64,000 nt of DNA from Strigops habroptila (lineage: Eukaryota; Chordata; Aves; Psittaciformes; Psittacidae). The stretch covers positions 43,386,420 to 43,450,419 of the forward strand of contig NC_044284.2 in NCBI RefSeq assembly GCF_004027225.2. Reading direction: 5' to 3'. The notes beneath the pieces are model-generated. The model made no database searches. It had not been told where the DNA came from and worked only from the letters and a program-made list of their open reading frames with translations. Shown here in pieces: positions 1-13,300 of this stretch (position 1 is its first letter; each line of letters starts with the position of its first letter). The position numbers and the translations under genes were made by a program.

Positions 1-1800
1 GAGCAAAGAGGCCTGGGGCTGTGGGCAGGGAAGGAACTGCCTGCAGCAGGCTGGACAGGACACATCCTGGATCCTGCCTGGAGCTGAGCAGACAGGTTCT
101 GCTGCATGAATTAAAGTGCAGGAATCTGCTCAGCTGATTCACTGGGCTCCAGCTGTGGCTGAGGCAATGGTGGCAGTTGTGCCCTTCTCCACCTGGAATG
201 TCTGAGCAGTCGAATGTCCTAACCCAGAGTTGGTTTTCAGAGTCTGATTTTGAGAAGAGTATTTTGGGGGAAAATATTTCTCGTTGAGGGAATGGGTGCA
301 GCAGAAACTCTGCTTTCTTGTAGTCTCTATTGTGACAGACATTAACAACAGGCACCAGGCAGGCTAGATCTGATTCAGTTTTGGTTTACACTTAAGCCTT
401 GCCCTACCAATGAGCTCTGTGAATCGGCTTTGGATTGCAGTGTTACAGTGGCATTAGTGCAAGATGCGACACCCCAGTCATTGAGCAGCTTTCTGAGAAA
501 CCTTGTGAAAAAACAGTCGTCTTTCCACAGAACTAGAACATGTCATCTGGACTGCGAGCACCTGGCTGCTCTGCACTCCCTGCGAGACTGGAGCACGGGC
601 TCGAAACTTCTGCAGGTTTTAATTAAAACCGAAGTGAGATGCAGTCGTCACCATAACGACAACAGCAACATTTAACACTTGGCAGGAGCCATAACAAAGC
701 TCCTGGAGGTGTTGGGGACTCTGCCGGGGACTGCTCATTTCCGAGAAAGCCCAAGGAGCGCCGCTCGCTGCGGTGAGACGCCGGCGCTCAGAGGGATGGG
801 GTAAATCAGAACTGTGCTTCTCCAAAAGAGAAGTTTCACAGAAACCCGGGTAATGCCAAATGCGTCCCTGCGTGGTGAGGCTGGGGCAAGCGTGCGCACC
901 CCATCCCGCCTGCGCTGCTGGGGCCGCCCGGAGTAGGGCCCGGCAGCCGAGGGGCAGCCCCTAATGGGAGGAAGGAAAGGGAAGCTCCAGGGAAGCTCGC
1001 CTGGCCTCTCCGGCTCCGGCGGGACTTGCTTGCCGGGAGCGCCCTCTGTTGTGGTGTCTGTGGTGCCGAACAAACGGCTGCGGGACAGACGGTGCCGGGC
1101 AGGACCTCAGTGGGCCTTGCCACTGTCCCAAGCAGCCTGGCATCCAGGTGCACCCGCAGGGGTCTGCACTGAGCTCCATCCCTCTGGCTCGGGGTCTGGC
1201 CATGCGGCAAGGCCAGATCCACCTCTGGGAAGGGGTTAGAGAGGGCAGGAAGGCATCTTGCCCCCTCACACCTCCCTCTCCTGAAGGATTTAGGGTAATG
1301 TAGTGTCTGGCAGCATCATGAGGCTATTCTGGCATCAGCAACTGGTAGGGTGCAGGTGAGTGGGGTTCTGCACCCACCCATCCCAGCGCCCTCGTGCTTG
1401 GGCCTGCAGGTCCAGCAGCCCCCACCACCCTTCACCTCCACTCTGCCCACAGCACCCTCACCCAGCCCCCTTCCCCTCCAGCACTGCCAGTCCCTATTGC
1501 ACAAGTCGAGGTCCCTGGGGCTGAGGACCTCTATGGGCATGCTTGTGGGGCACATCTCTGTGAGGTAAGTGTTTCTGAGTGGCATTTCTGCTCAGGGGAT
1601 GCCCACACTCCCTCTACCCCCACCCCAAGTGGGGGGTAGTACGGGTACGGGTGTGCATGGCTGGAGCACGTGCTGCCTCACTCGCCTGCCGCTGAGCTGC
1701 TACACAGGCTGCCCACTCTGGAGGGTTCAACTCCTTCCTTTGCCAAAATCAAGCAGGTCAGGTCTGGAAACAGATGCTGAGGGTAACGCAAACGTGGTCC
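1..1800. other. Upstream flank, no recognised gene
   Basis: I see no exon with recognisable homology. Positions 740-1110 are locally GC- and CpG-rich with scattered candidate donor sites, which could be a weak promoter or an unannotated exon. Positions 1390-1570 are proline/serine-codon rich and end in a GTAAG, but the translation resembles no family I know. In mammals DNM3 lies on this side of PIGC; I could not recognise any DNM3 exon here. Confidence 0.5.
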
Positions 1801-1819
1801 TCATTGTTGGGTGAGAGGC

Positions 1820-1825
1820 TTTATT
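1820..1825 (-). terminator. PIGC: PIGC polyadenylation signal
   Basis: TTTATT on the plus strand reads AATAAA on the minus strand, about 80 bp beyond the PIGC stop codon. It is the first canonical hexamer downstream of the gene and implies a very short 3' UTR. Longer isoforms using other signals are possible. Confidence 0.6.
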
Positions 1826-1905
1826 GGGACAGGTGTACTTCCCCCCCAGGGCTGTCCCCCAGCAAGGACCTTTGCACTGCTCACAGCAGAGGGTCCCCCC
1901 AGGAC

Positions 1906-2784
1906 CTACATGAGGAACCTGGAGAGGTCCTCCTTGATTTCAGCCTCATCCCACGGCCCATGGATGTTGTCCTTGAGCAACTGAAGGCGGATGAGGCAGT
2001 AAGGGCAGAGGCCGCAGATGGTCAGCAGCAGTGAGGTGAAGAGCACAGCGGCCACGCTGGAGATGGTGGCCAGCCCCGCCAGTGCTGCCAGCGCAAAGAG
2101 CACCGTCACCCCCACGTAGCATCGAGGCGTCTGGGCTTTCAGCTTCTTCTGCAGCATGGGCCAGAGGGCAAAGATCTGCATGGCAAAGGTGACCATGACA
2201 AAGGCGTGGAGGGAGCGCGGCAGGCGGGAGGCCAGACATACCGAGGCAAAGATGGCCATGTTGAGGGACAGTGTGCTAGAGACAATGGCTGCATTGGCAC
2301 CGTAGTCAAAGAAGATTAAGTGACCAAGGAGCATGAGGGCTGACATGGCATAGATAGTGTCCGTACTAATGGACTCAGTAAGCGTCTTCAGGACCGGTGA
2401 GAAGCCATAGGTGAAAGCAGTGAACACCAGCGTGCTCTTGAGGTCAGCCCACCGTGTCCGCCCACTCTCCCACCGCCCAGCTCCGCCGTCCACGGCATCA
2501 AAGAGGACATAGCCGAGCAGGGACGAGACCAGGGCCGCCCCGAAAAGCCCCTGCGGGCTCAGCATCCCGGCGTCCATGTACCACCAGGTGACGACGAAGA
2601 CGCAGACGCTGCACAGCTGCTGCGCCACCACTCCCGACTGGAAGACGACGGCCTGGTACCGGTACTGGCGGGCGTGCACGTTCTTCTGCAGCTCCTCCAG
2701 GAACCGCTGGTCCACGTAGTTATCGGGGAAGGGCTGCCGCTCGTACAGCACCTTCTGCCACCGCCGCCCGGCAACCGGCTCCAT
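1906..2784 (-). CDS. PIGC: Phosphatidylinositol N-acetylglucosaminyltransferase subunit C
   Basis: PIG-C is a core subunit of the ER-membrane complex (with PIGA, PIGH, PIGP, PIGQ, PIGY and DPM2) that transfers GlcNAc from UDP-GlcNAc to phosphatidylinositol, the first step of GPI-anchor synthesis. The single uninterrupted ORF gives 292 aa, close to the roughly 297 aa of the human protein. It starts [20 protein letters not shown], the usual cytosolic N-terminus. About eight hydrophobic segments follow, near residues 51-70, 80-97, 117-134, 144-162, 171-187, 193-211, 223-241 and 243-263. Family signatures include [16 protein letters not shown] (160-175) and the C-terminal [15 protein letters not shown] (273-287). 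A coding sequence confined to one exon is normal for PIGC. The start is the first ATG of the conserved frame and lies in a CpG island. It is transcribed away from SUCO. I see no frameshift or missing conserved block. Confidence 0.97.
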   Translation of the reverse strand: MEPVAGRRWQKVLYERQPFPDNYVDQRFLEELQKNVHARQYRYQAVVFQSGVVAQQLCSVCVFVVTWWYMDAGMLSPQGLFGAALVSSLLGYVLFDAVDGGAGRWESGRTRWADLKSTLVFTAFTYGFSPVLKTLTESISTDTIYAMSALMLLGHLIFFDYGANAAIVSSTLSLNMAIFASVCLASRLPRSLHAFVMVTFAMQIFALWPMLQKKLKAQTPRCYVGVTVLFALAALAGLATISSVAAVLFTSLLLTICGLCPYCLIRLQLLKDNIHGPWDEAEIKEDLSRFLM

Positions 2785-2970
2785 CTACCCGGGGCGGGCG
2801 GGGGGGGTGTGGATGTGAGGGGCTCCGCCGCCTCACACGCACCCGCGGCCCCGGATCCGGCGCGCCGCGGCGCAAGGGACGCCGGGCGCTCGGGGCCGCC
2901 ACCAGCCGGCGGGAGGCCCCAGCAGACGGCGCCGTGCCGGGACGCGGGCGGGGCCCCGGGCTGCCCGTGG
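2785..2970 (-). promoter_or_regulatory. PIGC: PIGC CpG-island promoter and 5' UTR
   Basis: This is a very GC-rich, CpG-dense stretch directly upstream of the PIGC ATG, and the CpG density continues into the N-terminal coding part to about 2440. No TATA box is evident, as expected for a housekeeping gene. The TSS cannot be placed from sequence. A C-rich tract ending in TAG directly before the ATG could be a splice acceptor for a noncoding first exon. Confidence 0.6.
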
Positions 2971-3871
2971 CAGGGGGGACCTGGTGGAAGCAGGAGGGAT
3001 GAGGAGGGAGCAGCAGCGCTGCTGTCAGGCACCCCGGGGCTGCTGTTCCGTCGCCAAGCAGGCTGTTCCCTGCAGCCAGCTTATGGAGGGGTTCAGGGGA
3101 GACCCCAGCTCCGTGCCAGGATCTGGCCGTCCTGAGTGCCGCAGCCCTTATCTGCACGCAGGATTCTGCCTGGAGGTGCTCCTGCGGCTGCCTCGCTCCT
3201 GCCTGTCCCCCCAAAACAGCTGGGTGGGCACCTGCAGGAGGTGCTGCCAGCCCATGGAAGGAGGGATGCTCCTGGTTTGGGCTGTGAGGTCCCGCCGTGA
3301 TCCCGGCAGCAGCTGTGCCCTCGCACTGTGGCAAAGGGCTCTCCCGGGGGACCCTCTTTGCAGCTCCAATGTGCCATCCTTAAATGGCCATTAAGAAGGG
3401 CACAGCCAGTTGGTGGGATTTGGTCTGGACCTCTCTGTGCTTGGATGTAACCATGTGTGTCCAGCCTTACTGCTCAGTGAGTGACGCCAGACAATGGTGC
3501 AAGCCCTGCTCCCTGTCCCAGTCCAGCGAGGCACCTGCTCTTCTGGACAAACCAGGCTCCAGCACCCATGTTGGGGAATGTAGGTGTGATGCTAAAAGCA
3601 TGGGTCACCTTTCCTCTGCAGCTTCTGCCTGCTTGCAGCTCAGTCCTGCCCTACTCCCCAGGCCTGCTGGCACCCTTGAGAAGTGGAGGAGGAAAGGGAG
3701 AAGTCATAGTTGAGTAGTGGCTGAGCAGCACCTCTGTGGGGACATCCGTCTGCTGCGCTGCCCATCCCTTTGCCAAAGGGACCGAGCTAGCATGCAGCAA
3801 CAGGACTGGGGAACAAAATGGGATGGGGGAGGGGGTGGTTTGCAGAGGCAAGAGGCATTTTCCTTAAGAGA

Positions 3872-3887
3872 GTGTGTGTGTGTGTGT
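3872..3887. repeat. (GT)n microsatellite
   Basis: An uninterrupted run of about eight GT units in the PIGC-SUCO intergenic region. Confidence 0.85.
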
Positions 3888-6800
3888 TTGTGCTCAGGTC
3901 AGAGCCTTCCCAGCCCCAGAGAGGTGCTTGCTATGGAGGAACTGCTTACTTTGGCCTCACCTGAGAGGCCTCAGCCTGGGGTAGAGCAGCTCCAAACACT
4001 GCCTTGTTTGTGCTTCAGGGAGGGGCGTTCATGGCCATCCTGTTACGGTGGGAGCAGGCAAAACAGCTGGTGTTTGTTTTTTTCCTACAGCCCTTACATA
4101 TTTACCTTCACAAGGGCAGGAGCCAGCCAGTGCCTGCTGCAGGGGACTCTCCAAGCAGGACCCCACCTCCTCCAGGTACGTGCAGAGCAGCAGGTAACCC
4201 CCACACTGATGGTGTGTCTTCAGGGAGTCCTCGGGCTGAGCCACCCCGCGGTGACATCTAAAAAGTGCCACCTTCCTGCCCCATATCATTGCACTTGCTC
4301 CACAGGGCAGGAGCAGCTGCTCACCCTGTGCCGGTATCCCATGGCAAGCGGTGAAGCCAGCAGCCTCCGAGCAAGGATGGAGCTGGACCCAGTTTTAGCT
4401 GCCCTACCTACAAACCCCAATCCCCACGCTTTGCACAGAGGCACGTGCGTTCCTTTGTGCACACAAGCTGGTGCTTAAAGGGACAGGGAATGCTGCCAGC
4501 TCTTGCAATTGCTGGCATTGCCTTAAAACCCAGGACCTGGGAACTCAAGATTTTGAACGAAATGTCATTCTCCCAAAGTTGCAAAGTAAAGCAGGGGCAT
4601 GCAAGAGAAAAGCCTGGAGGGCAGCACACCCCTCCTGCTTCCCTGGGAAGTGCCATGGCCACCACAGTGGAGGGACATCACCTCCCACAGGCATGGGCAG
4701 GGCAATGATGTGCTCTTGTGCATAGCCATGAGCCTCTAGGGACCAGGAAGAGCAGCTGGGCTAGGGCTGGGACACGATGCTGCCTCCATGTGCTCAGGTC
4801 CATCTGGAAACCCCAGTGGAGAGGGAGAGAATAGAGGGGAGTGGTACTTCTTGTGTACCTTGAAACCTCTTCTGCTGTGGCCACCAAAGTCCTCCTTGGA
4901 GGCAGGAGGAGGCAGGAGACTGCTGCTGGTTTGTGACTCAGCATCCCCAAGCTGCGCTGGGTGATGTCAGCCACGGCAAAGCAAAGCAAAGCCCTCTGGG
5001 AGATGCCAGCACAGGAGCTGTAGCCCCCATGAGGTGCTCAGCCACCGGACAAGGGGATCATCCTGGTGCTGGCTCCACATGCTTGGCAGTGCTGACACAG
5101 TGCCAAGACCCATGGGCCTGGCACCCACTTGGTGCTTGTGAGACGCCAGTGGGCTCCTGCGTGAAGTAGCTGCCACTGCTGCACTGGCACTGCGTCCCCA
5201 CGGGAGGGTACAGTGTGTGCTCTGCCACGCTGTGAGCGTACTGCCCACAGTCCAAAGGGCAGCTCAGCCCTGCCTGGGTGGCCCAGACTTTGCCTGCAGG
5301 AGAATGACTTGCCACCAGCACAACAGCCCGAGCAGGACCTGCCACGGGACCTGCCACGTCACCGTCCATCCCTGCCAGTCAGAGGGGAACGTGCACTGTG
5401 GAGTCACCCTCAGCTCTCCTGGGGCTACGTGGCCGGGGCTCTCCTGGCGGGGACGAGTAGTATCTAAGGTCAAGGATGCAAAAGCCCTTTGTGAGCATCT
5501 TAATTCCCACTCTGGAGTCCACACAAGACGACCTCCCTCACCTCACAATTAGGTGTCCCCAAGTGCCACTTGCCTCTGGAGAGGCTGTAAGATGGTGAGT
5601 GCTTTGAGCCCCTCTGCTGAAATGCAGGAATGAGGAGCTGGATTCCATGGCACTATAAACTCTGTGTACGTTGGCTTGGCTGTCCCCTGCCTTTTGCAAA
5701 GGGACCCCACTGTGGATCTGTTTAGTGTCTGCCAGGCTCTGAATGTTTGAATACGGTGCTAAAGCTGTTTGGAAGGAAGGCTGGAAAAGGTGACAGGCCA
5801 GGACTGAAGTAGTTGTGACTGATGTAGACCTCCACTGGAGCTTTTGAATATCAAACTATGGATGGCATGGCACCCTCCCCACTGGCACAGGGCTGCCTCC
5901 AGGTGTGTCTGCTTCTCCTCAGGGTGGGTACATCACTTGTGCCACAGAAGTAGTCTTTGAAATAATGAAACAGCACACCTTGCTTAGGGTTTGAGCTCTG
6001 CTGAGGCTGCATGGATGAGGGCAGCTCCTGCACCACTCCATGCCCCTGGCTGGGGCTCTTCACCTGCATCACCCCATGGGGGACAGCGCCGCTGCAGCTG
6101 CAGGTCTGTAATAGCACCAGCAGCTTTGCAGGCTGCCTCATGGTGCATGCTCCATCCTTCTCACCATCCCTCTGCAGTGAGCAGTGCCTGCAAAGGTTGT
6201 GCTGCGTGTCCCAGGCTGCTGCGATGGAGCTGGGTCCCTCCCTGGGCCTGGGGCAGTAGCATGGACGGAGCTGCTTGCGAGCATAGCTATGGATGCTTGG
6301 GCTTCGCTTCTATTAAGCGATCCCCCAGCCCTCCCCTGTGACCCTGGAGCTGAACCCTCCCTCCGCAGGAATGTTTTCCAGGGGGAGGTTGGCAGAGCTC
6401 CAGCTGCTGAATTATTCCATGCCCAGAGACCATCTCCCGCCTTAAATGGCCCCACGACATGGGCTGCGTCTGCTCTCTTGCAATCACCTACTTAGGGATA
6501 TTTTGCATTCAGCCCCCAGCATGGAGTGGGACACCACCAGCCCAGTGCCTCGCAGCTGGGCTGAGCCCTGGAGGGGGATGCTGAGGCATGCGGAGCTGGT
6601 TGCCCTGGGGTCCCCCATAGTGGTGTGCCCGGGCATGGGGGAGTCGTGCTGTTCCAGCTCTCCTAAGCATCTCTTTTCCCTGTGTGCAGGTCAGATTTCC
6701 TGTCCCAGGCAGGTCATTTCCAGAGCACAGCCTGCCTGATGGAGAGGAGCCTGTTCCAGGGCACGAGGGACCTTGCTGGAGACCCTACGGAGGCATTCCT

Positions 6801-9800
6801 GGGGAATTTTCCCCTGCCCAGGACAGAGAGGACCTAAATGTTGGTGAATCGCTGTTCTTCTCTTGTGCCAGCATCCTAGGAGCACAGGGGCCAGGCTGGA
6901 CAAGATGTGGGGGCTTGCAGGAGAGAGTAAGGCAGTAGGAAGGGAGGCAGAGCAGCCAGGGAAGGGGGAAACTAGTGCCCTCCCGGGCAATGAGCTGAGA
7001 TAAGGAGGTACCAAGGCTGCTGGAGAAACCCAGTGATGCTGCTCTGCGCTGGGGAGAACAGTCCAGGAAACTGGAATTGGGTCTGAGGAGCCCAGGCTGC
7101 ACTGGCATCTTCCAGGTGAGCTTTGGGATTTGCTGAGCCTGTTGCAGAGGCAGAAGGACAGGAAAGCTGCTGTGGAGCTAGGTCAAGGAGCTAGAGCAGA
7201 AGAGACATGATGTGGAAAGGCATATGCATGCAGGGACATGACCTCTGGAAGACACAGCTTCTGGGGCAGCTGCAGAACTGAGCTCCCCGGCCCTGGCATT
7301 CCCCAGCAGTCAGCACAGATCAGTGAAGGCCTGTGGAAAAACACCCTCCCCACCGCTTGCACTGGGCTCCAGGGAGAAAGGGGCAAGTCGGCCCAGCTGA
7401 GGTCCCAGCCAGCTCCAGGGCAGTGGGCCAGCAGGGTCCTGTTCCATAGGGGGGCTCCCTGAAGGTCAGCCTGTCACTGCAGGTGGTTTTGTTTTTTAAT
7501 CTGCTTTAAAAATAAATAAAAATCCCTAAGAAGTGCATCCCAAAATGACATCAATAACATGCTCTGCCAGCTGTAGGGTGCTCCAAGGTGCAACAAGTCC
7601 AAACATCAGCTGCCCAGGTAAGCCCAGCTCAACCCTCAGCCGTAGGTTGCATGTCCCTAATGCACCCAGGGACGAAACCAGACCTTGAGGGAGAAAAAAC
7701 TAAAACCCGCCTGTGGGACCTGAGCATGGATTGTCATGGAAGCTGGAAGATGAAAAATGTCCAAGATTCAGGACTCAAGCGGGTCTTATGGTTCACATAG
7801 ATGCCCCTGAGACGTGGCAGAGCAGGGCTGGGGCTCCAGAACAAAGCTTTGCTGAGTGGTTTCTGATTCCATTCCTCTTTCTTTAGCCCTGGGTTTGAAG
7901 TGTGGGGATGAGATGTGAAGTGCTGACCCAGCTCTGCCACCGTCAGTGAAAAGACATCAAGAACTGCAGGTGGCAAAACACTGAACCCCTGAACTCCATG
8001 GAGGGCAAAAGCAACGTGCCATTGGGGAGAGCTGGTACCCAGGGTGGTCGTTGCTGGAGCCACACACCAGCTCTCCCACACCAGCTGTCCATCGCCCCAA
8101 GCCTCAAGCAGCAGCTGCTTCCCTCCCCTTGCTGCTCTGGGACACGGAGCGAGAGGCGCAAAGGGACCCAGAGTTTCCTAACAAGGTTTCTACTGTCTGC
8201 CCAGGATATGTTTATGTTCTTTAGCTGTATAATTACAAAGTCAGAAATAGATGGGGAGGGGGGCACTGGATGAAATAGTGTATGCAAACAGGCTGGCTTT
8301 TATGGGAAGTGTAGCTGGGGGAAAATTTGGCATGCACAGGTCAAAAGAGATTGTAAATCACTGGTGCACTGCGAAAGGATCCTCCTCTGTGCTCACCTTC
8401 CCATTTGACTAGTAAAGAAGCATTTGTTCAAACACGGCACGGCCTCAACCTGGAAACACAGCAGTTTCACAGGAGATATTCACCCCAGGAGCCGTTCCTG
8501 CCCTCTTCCCATGAACATCTAACTGGAGTCTCCAAACAGGAGTGCATGTGCTTGGGAATTGCGGTGTGATGGCGGGGCTGAGATGTGTTTTACACACACA
8601 GTGCTTCTCCCTGCGATACAAGCTCATCCTATCCCAGAACACAGGGAGGAGGGTCCCCTGGGCCAGGCTCTGCAGGACACGCATATTCCTCTGAGAGCAT
8701 GTGGGTCCCGAGGAGTAACACTCCCTGCTCCCACCGCCCCCTCACCTGCCTCCCTATTCTTAAATATGCCATGGATGGAATGGAGCCAGCTGGGAATTTA
8801 GTTTATTTTAGTACTTGGCAAAGTGGGAAGGAAGCATCTGAGCCCATGGGGTTCCCTGTATGTGCCTGGACAGCGCTTCTCTCTCACCTTCACCACTGGC
8901 ATCTAGTGGAGGTGCTGCTGCTTCTGCTCAGGCTGCACTGCCCTGACAGCACACTCCATCAGAGCTGTCCCAGGCCACCCTCCCAGCCCTGGGGAGGTAT
9001 GTGGGGTGTCTCAGTTTTGGGTTTGTGTGGAGAAAGCTGAAATGTGCTGTCTTGCTGGATCACGCGTTGCCTGCTTTGGCCTCAATTTGCATGGGGCCAT
9101 AGGGGAAACCCAGCACTGGGTTGCACTGGGTGCTTTCCCAGCCCCTCTGCTTGCCCTCAGTGCTTATGGGCAGCTTAAGCCCATGCTGTCCTCCCAGAAA
9201 TAAAGCCCCAAAAAAGCATAACACCTCCATCACAAAGTTTTGCTGTTTCTTGGTTTCTGTAGCAAGATTTGCTTTTTCTTTTCCCAGGGGGGCTCAGACA
9301 GCAGCTGCCAGGAAGCACCGGGGGAACCAGCAGGCACCCACCGCAGCGGTTCACCCCGCTGGCAGCCCCTGGTCCCACACCGCATTTCCACCATGGGACC
9401 AAGGGTTAATTTTGATTCTCTGTGATTCAGTTGCCAGCCCCCCTGGACGTTCCCCGCTTCCCCTGCCCCGATTGGCAAGAGCAGCTCCTCGGCTGCTGAC
9501 CATGTTGTCTCTCTGGCTGGCAGCGGGCAGCAGCCTCTGCACTGGTGTCACTGCATCAAGCCAAGATGCTGCATATGGTCGTGCCTTGAACATCTGCTGC
9601 CGGGCTAAGAGACGGTTCCTTAAAGCCATTTTCTATCAGTTCCCAAGCACTGGCTGTAGGAAATGGTGTTTTCTGTCATGCAGGGTGGGGCTCTGTGATC
9701 CCAAAAGGGGTCCTTCACACTGCACCCTGCCTGGAAGGGTGTGTTCCTGCCACTGTTCCTGGGCATCCCCACTGGAACAATCATTTCATCTCTAATTTCT

Positions 9801-10271
9801 AGGCAAAGATAAATTCAAATGGAGCCATGTCAAATAGAAATACTTCCAAAAGTGGAATTCCCATCTCAATTAATTTTCTCCATCTTACTTAAAGTTTTGA
9901 CTTTCAGGTTTTGAGCCACTAAAGAGGGGGCTCAGAGCCAGGCAGAGGATGTCTCTCCCACACTGGCTGCGCCCCTCAAGAGCCACATAAGTCTAAACTT
10001 GCTGCGGGTGGTCCTAGCCATGCTCCATAAGTGCTTTTGGGAGCTGCAGGACTGTGCCACCATCTACCCTTGCCAGATTTCAAGGCTCTTTCAGGCAGGA
10101 TTGGGGCTGGCTGGCTGGAGATCAGAGCAGTTGCTCTTCTACACCAGGTCATGCAGCCCCAGCCAAGTGTCACTGTGCCATCATCTCTGCCTGCTGTGAG
10201 AGCTGCTCGCTGTTCCTCAGCGCTGTCACACACCGCTGCGCTGGCCCACATTAAATAAAGCTGACGAGTCT

Positions 10272-10333
10272 CTGTGCACAGCAAGCATTTTGGTGAGCTG
10301 TGCGCAGCAAGCATTTTGGCGAGCTGTGCGCGG
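10272..10333. repeat. 26-bp tandem repeat, two full copies plus a partial
   Basis: The unit beginning CTGTGCACAGCAAGCATTTT occurs at 10272-10297 and again, with two differences, at 10298-10323. It is followed by the first part of a third copy. No coding or regulatory meaning is evident. Confidence 0.85.
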
Positions 10334-13300
10334 GTATCTGCAGCTCCATCAGCTGGTCGCTCTGACTGTGGTCACAGCCTGGCAGCCCAGCGTGGTGTCC
10401 ACTAGGTTTTAAAGCAGGGGTGTGGAAGCAGGAATCAGCATCCATGCAGGGGGATGTCAGAGACCTGCCTTTGGGACTGCACAAACACGGCCCCTCCCCA
10501 TGGGACAGCGTGGCAGCCGCAGCCCAGCAGAGGTGTGACACGAGCAGGATGGCCGAGAGTGCAAACTCCACTGATGGTCCCGGCTGCCTCAGTCCAGGGG
10601 TGACACCGTGCAGCAACCTTCCCCCAAAGTCCCGTATCTCGGAGGCAGTTTATTGAGTGATGAAAGCGCAATTAGCTCAGCTGGAGGCATAGCTGCTCTT
10701 GTTTGATTTTGCGAGGAAAATTATTCTGACCCCTTTTCTGTTTTGTACAGCTTGTTTCCCTTTGGTGTGAAGTGCAGAAGAATTGAAAGAAATTCAGGAA
10801 TTTTTTCTAAGTTTTACACTGAATTCTTTCCTGCAAATGGTTAACAGTTCATCTAAAGTCAGAGGAAGTTCTCTAAAGCAATCTTGCAATTTACAGCTTT
10901 TCCTTTACTAAATAAGAAACGGCCAGGAAATTAAACAGGATATTGTGTCTGGAAGGAACAAAAGTTTCGTTGTCAAAACCTGCTTACAAAAGATTTACTT
11001 TATTTTAACCAGTAAGGAGCCAAGATCAATAGTCAGAAGAGGAAGGAGTTTGTGTGAATTAAATGACACACGAAAAAAAACCAACACTTGGGAAAACAAG
11101 AAGCCTTTGTAAAGAGCAGATAGGGATGAATGGGACAGAAGGCTTAGCATCTGCAGCCACCAAATGCTGGAAAATGCTGGAAGACAAAGGCCCAGGACAT
11201 AACCCAGGATCAGGTGTCTCTCCAGAAGTCAAACATTGCTCCATGGCCTTGGTGCTCAAATCTCAGAGAGATACTCTACAGGCTGTACAACACGGTGGGT
11301 CCATTTGAGTGTTAAGAGTGCAATGGACAAGCATTGCCCCACAGCTGTGCAGGGTTTGCAGATAAAACCGCAGCACCTTTTCTCTCCTCCTGCTCAGAAA
11401 CACTGCACCGAGGTGCCGCCTGGTCCCCCTACCTGGGGCACTGAGCATAACGACCTGGCTTTTATTCCCAGTCAGCAGAGCGATGCTTGTACCACTGCCA
11501 GTACAACCCGTTACGCTTTGCATACCCAGTCTTTTGTGCCTGTACGTCAACATTGCAGGCTTGGAGAGCCCTCCCTGCCCAGGGGATGCAGGTACGTGCA
11601 CCATCAGGTGACACAGGGGCTCGAATTCAGCCCCTGCCTCAGCTCACCTCATGCTGGGGTATAGCCAAGAGAGATTTGGCTAAGAGCATGCCAAAATCCC
11701 ACTGCAAACATGCAGCACCTTTTGAGAATCCCATGCAAATATTTTCTCCCAAGTAACCCTACAGTACATTGGGCTTTGGGTTAATTATGGGTTCTAGTTG
11801 CAAGATTGGGTAATCTGTAAATTTTTTTACCATTACATTGCTCATCTTATCAGTGGTTGAGAAACAAGCTTAGTAAGCACTGGTATGTGGTGATGCCTCA
11901 AAACCTCTCTCTGGCTTATGGCACCAGGCTCTTTTGGTGGATGCTTATACCTGCTGGGGGCTAACTCAAAGGGGCTTTTTCTCTGGGATCCTGACCTGTC
12001 ACTGTAGTGGTTCCCCTGAAATGATGCATGTTGTGACAGCTCTTTAGCTGTCTTTGGTCTAAACTGTATGTGATTAATCCCCAGCTGGTAATGGGACAAA
12101 ACCGTATGAGAGCTGTGCCAGTTGAGAGCAGCTGCATGGGCTGAGCAAGTGTGGCTTCATAGCCTTTTCCCTTTCTCTTGGGGGAAAAACTCTTGGCAAG
12201 GAAGCTGGAAGAGTTACTGTCCTGGCAGCATGGCACAGGCTGACAATGGAGACGGTCCCAGCTGTATGCTGTGGCATGGCCCTGAGCAGAACACTGCTTG
12301 CCAGTACCGAGGCAAGTGCTCTGGCTGGAAATACTTAGCAATGGGTTAATAAATCTTTACCATCTCTTCTAGCAGACAGCTAAACAGTTATTTCAATTTC
12401 TAATGCTTCACGGATGGATTTCTCTACTGCTCTGCTCCTGGCGATCCCCAATGCACAGAGGTTGTGGCTGAAGCTGTGTTGGTGGGATGGGGAAGTGCTC
12501 TCTGCCTGCTGGGTGACTTGACCACTGTGAATCCTCGGAGAGGTCAGAGGCAGGACACTGGGTGTGTAGGCGCATGCCTTGCCTGGCATCTTCCTGTGCT
12601 GACACACACATTGCTCTCACTCAAAAGGTAAGGTACTATAACTCTGGCAGCATCCATGAAGGTGATGAGTCCTACTCTGGAGCTCATATTGCGGCAAGAG
12701 GCAGACGGAGGCAGCTGCAGCCGAAGCTCACATTGCCCTGCCACTCTGCAGCAGCCTCCAGCCCCGAAAGGGGAGATCTGTGGCATTCCCTGACATGGTT
12801 AAACCAGCTGCAGGTGGGACGTGCACTCTTGCTCCCATGGCTCGGGGAATTTCCCACTTCCCAGGCAGCTCCCTGGGGCCAGCGTGGAGGCGCACCCCTG
12901 GACAAACAGACTTTCTGCACTGGTGCTGCTCTGGGCATGGTCCTGCTGCAGGTCCCTGGAGGCACAGCAGAGCCATCCACGCTGCATCTCTGCTTGAAAC
13001 CCTCCCAAGGACAGTTAGGCACCCGCATAGCCATGGATCCACGATGCTGCTGTGCCATGTCTTAGCTCCACTGCTGCAAAAGGCTGAAGAAACCCTCATG
13101 GCAAAGGTGCTTGCTCACACCCCACTGGTGCCACGAAGCAGTTTGTCAGTGTTTTTCAGGACTCGCCTCACTCCCATAACTGGTTGGGCAGCTCCTGTGT
13201 CATCCCTGCTCCTGGGGCAACAGGACCTGACCTGGGAGCTGAGCGGCACTGGGGCAGCAGGCTGCCTGCTGACGCACTGGGAGAGCTGCCAGTGGGTCCT

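Noticed and set aside
1350-1575. Proline-rich segment ending in GTAAG, considered as a DNM3 C-terminal exon
   Set aside because: The reading frames lack the dynamin proline-rich motifs and the conserved C-terminus, so synteny alone does not support it.
3717-4478. 253-codon open frame on plus, the longest unexplained frame
   Set aside because: It reads through a GT microsatellite as alternating Val/Cys, has no domain, and lies in GC-rich DNA where long chance frames occur on both strands.
9121-9795. 224-codon plus-strand frame, with a pyrimidine-rich acceptor-like site at about 9288
   Set aside because: The translation is unlike any family I know and is crossed by equally long frames on minus. 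There is no partner exon.
10669-10690. tRNA A-box-like sequence (TAGCTCAGCTGG)
   Set aside because: No B box (GTTCGA) follows at tRNA distance and no cloverleaf can be drawn.
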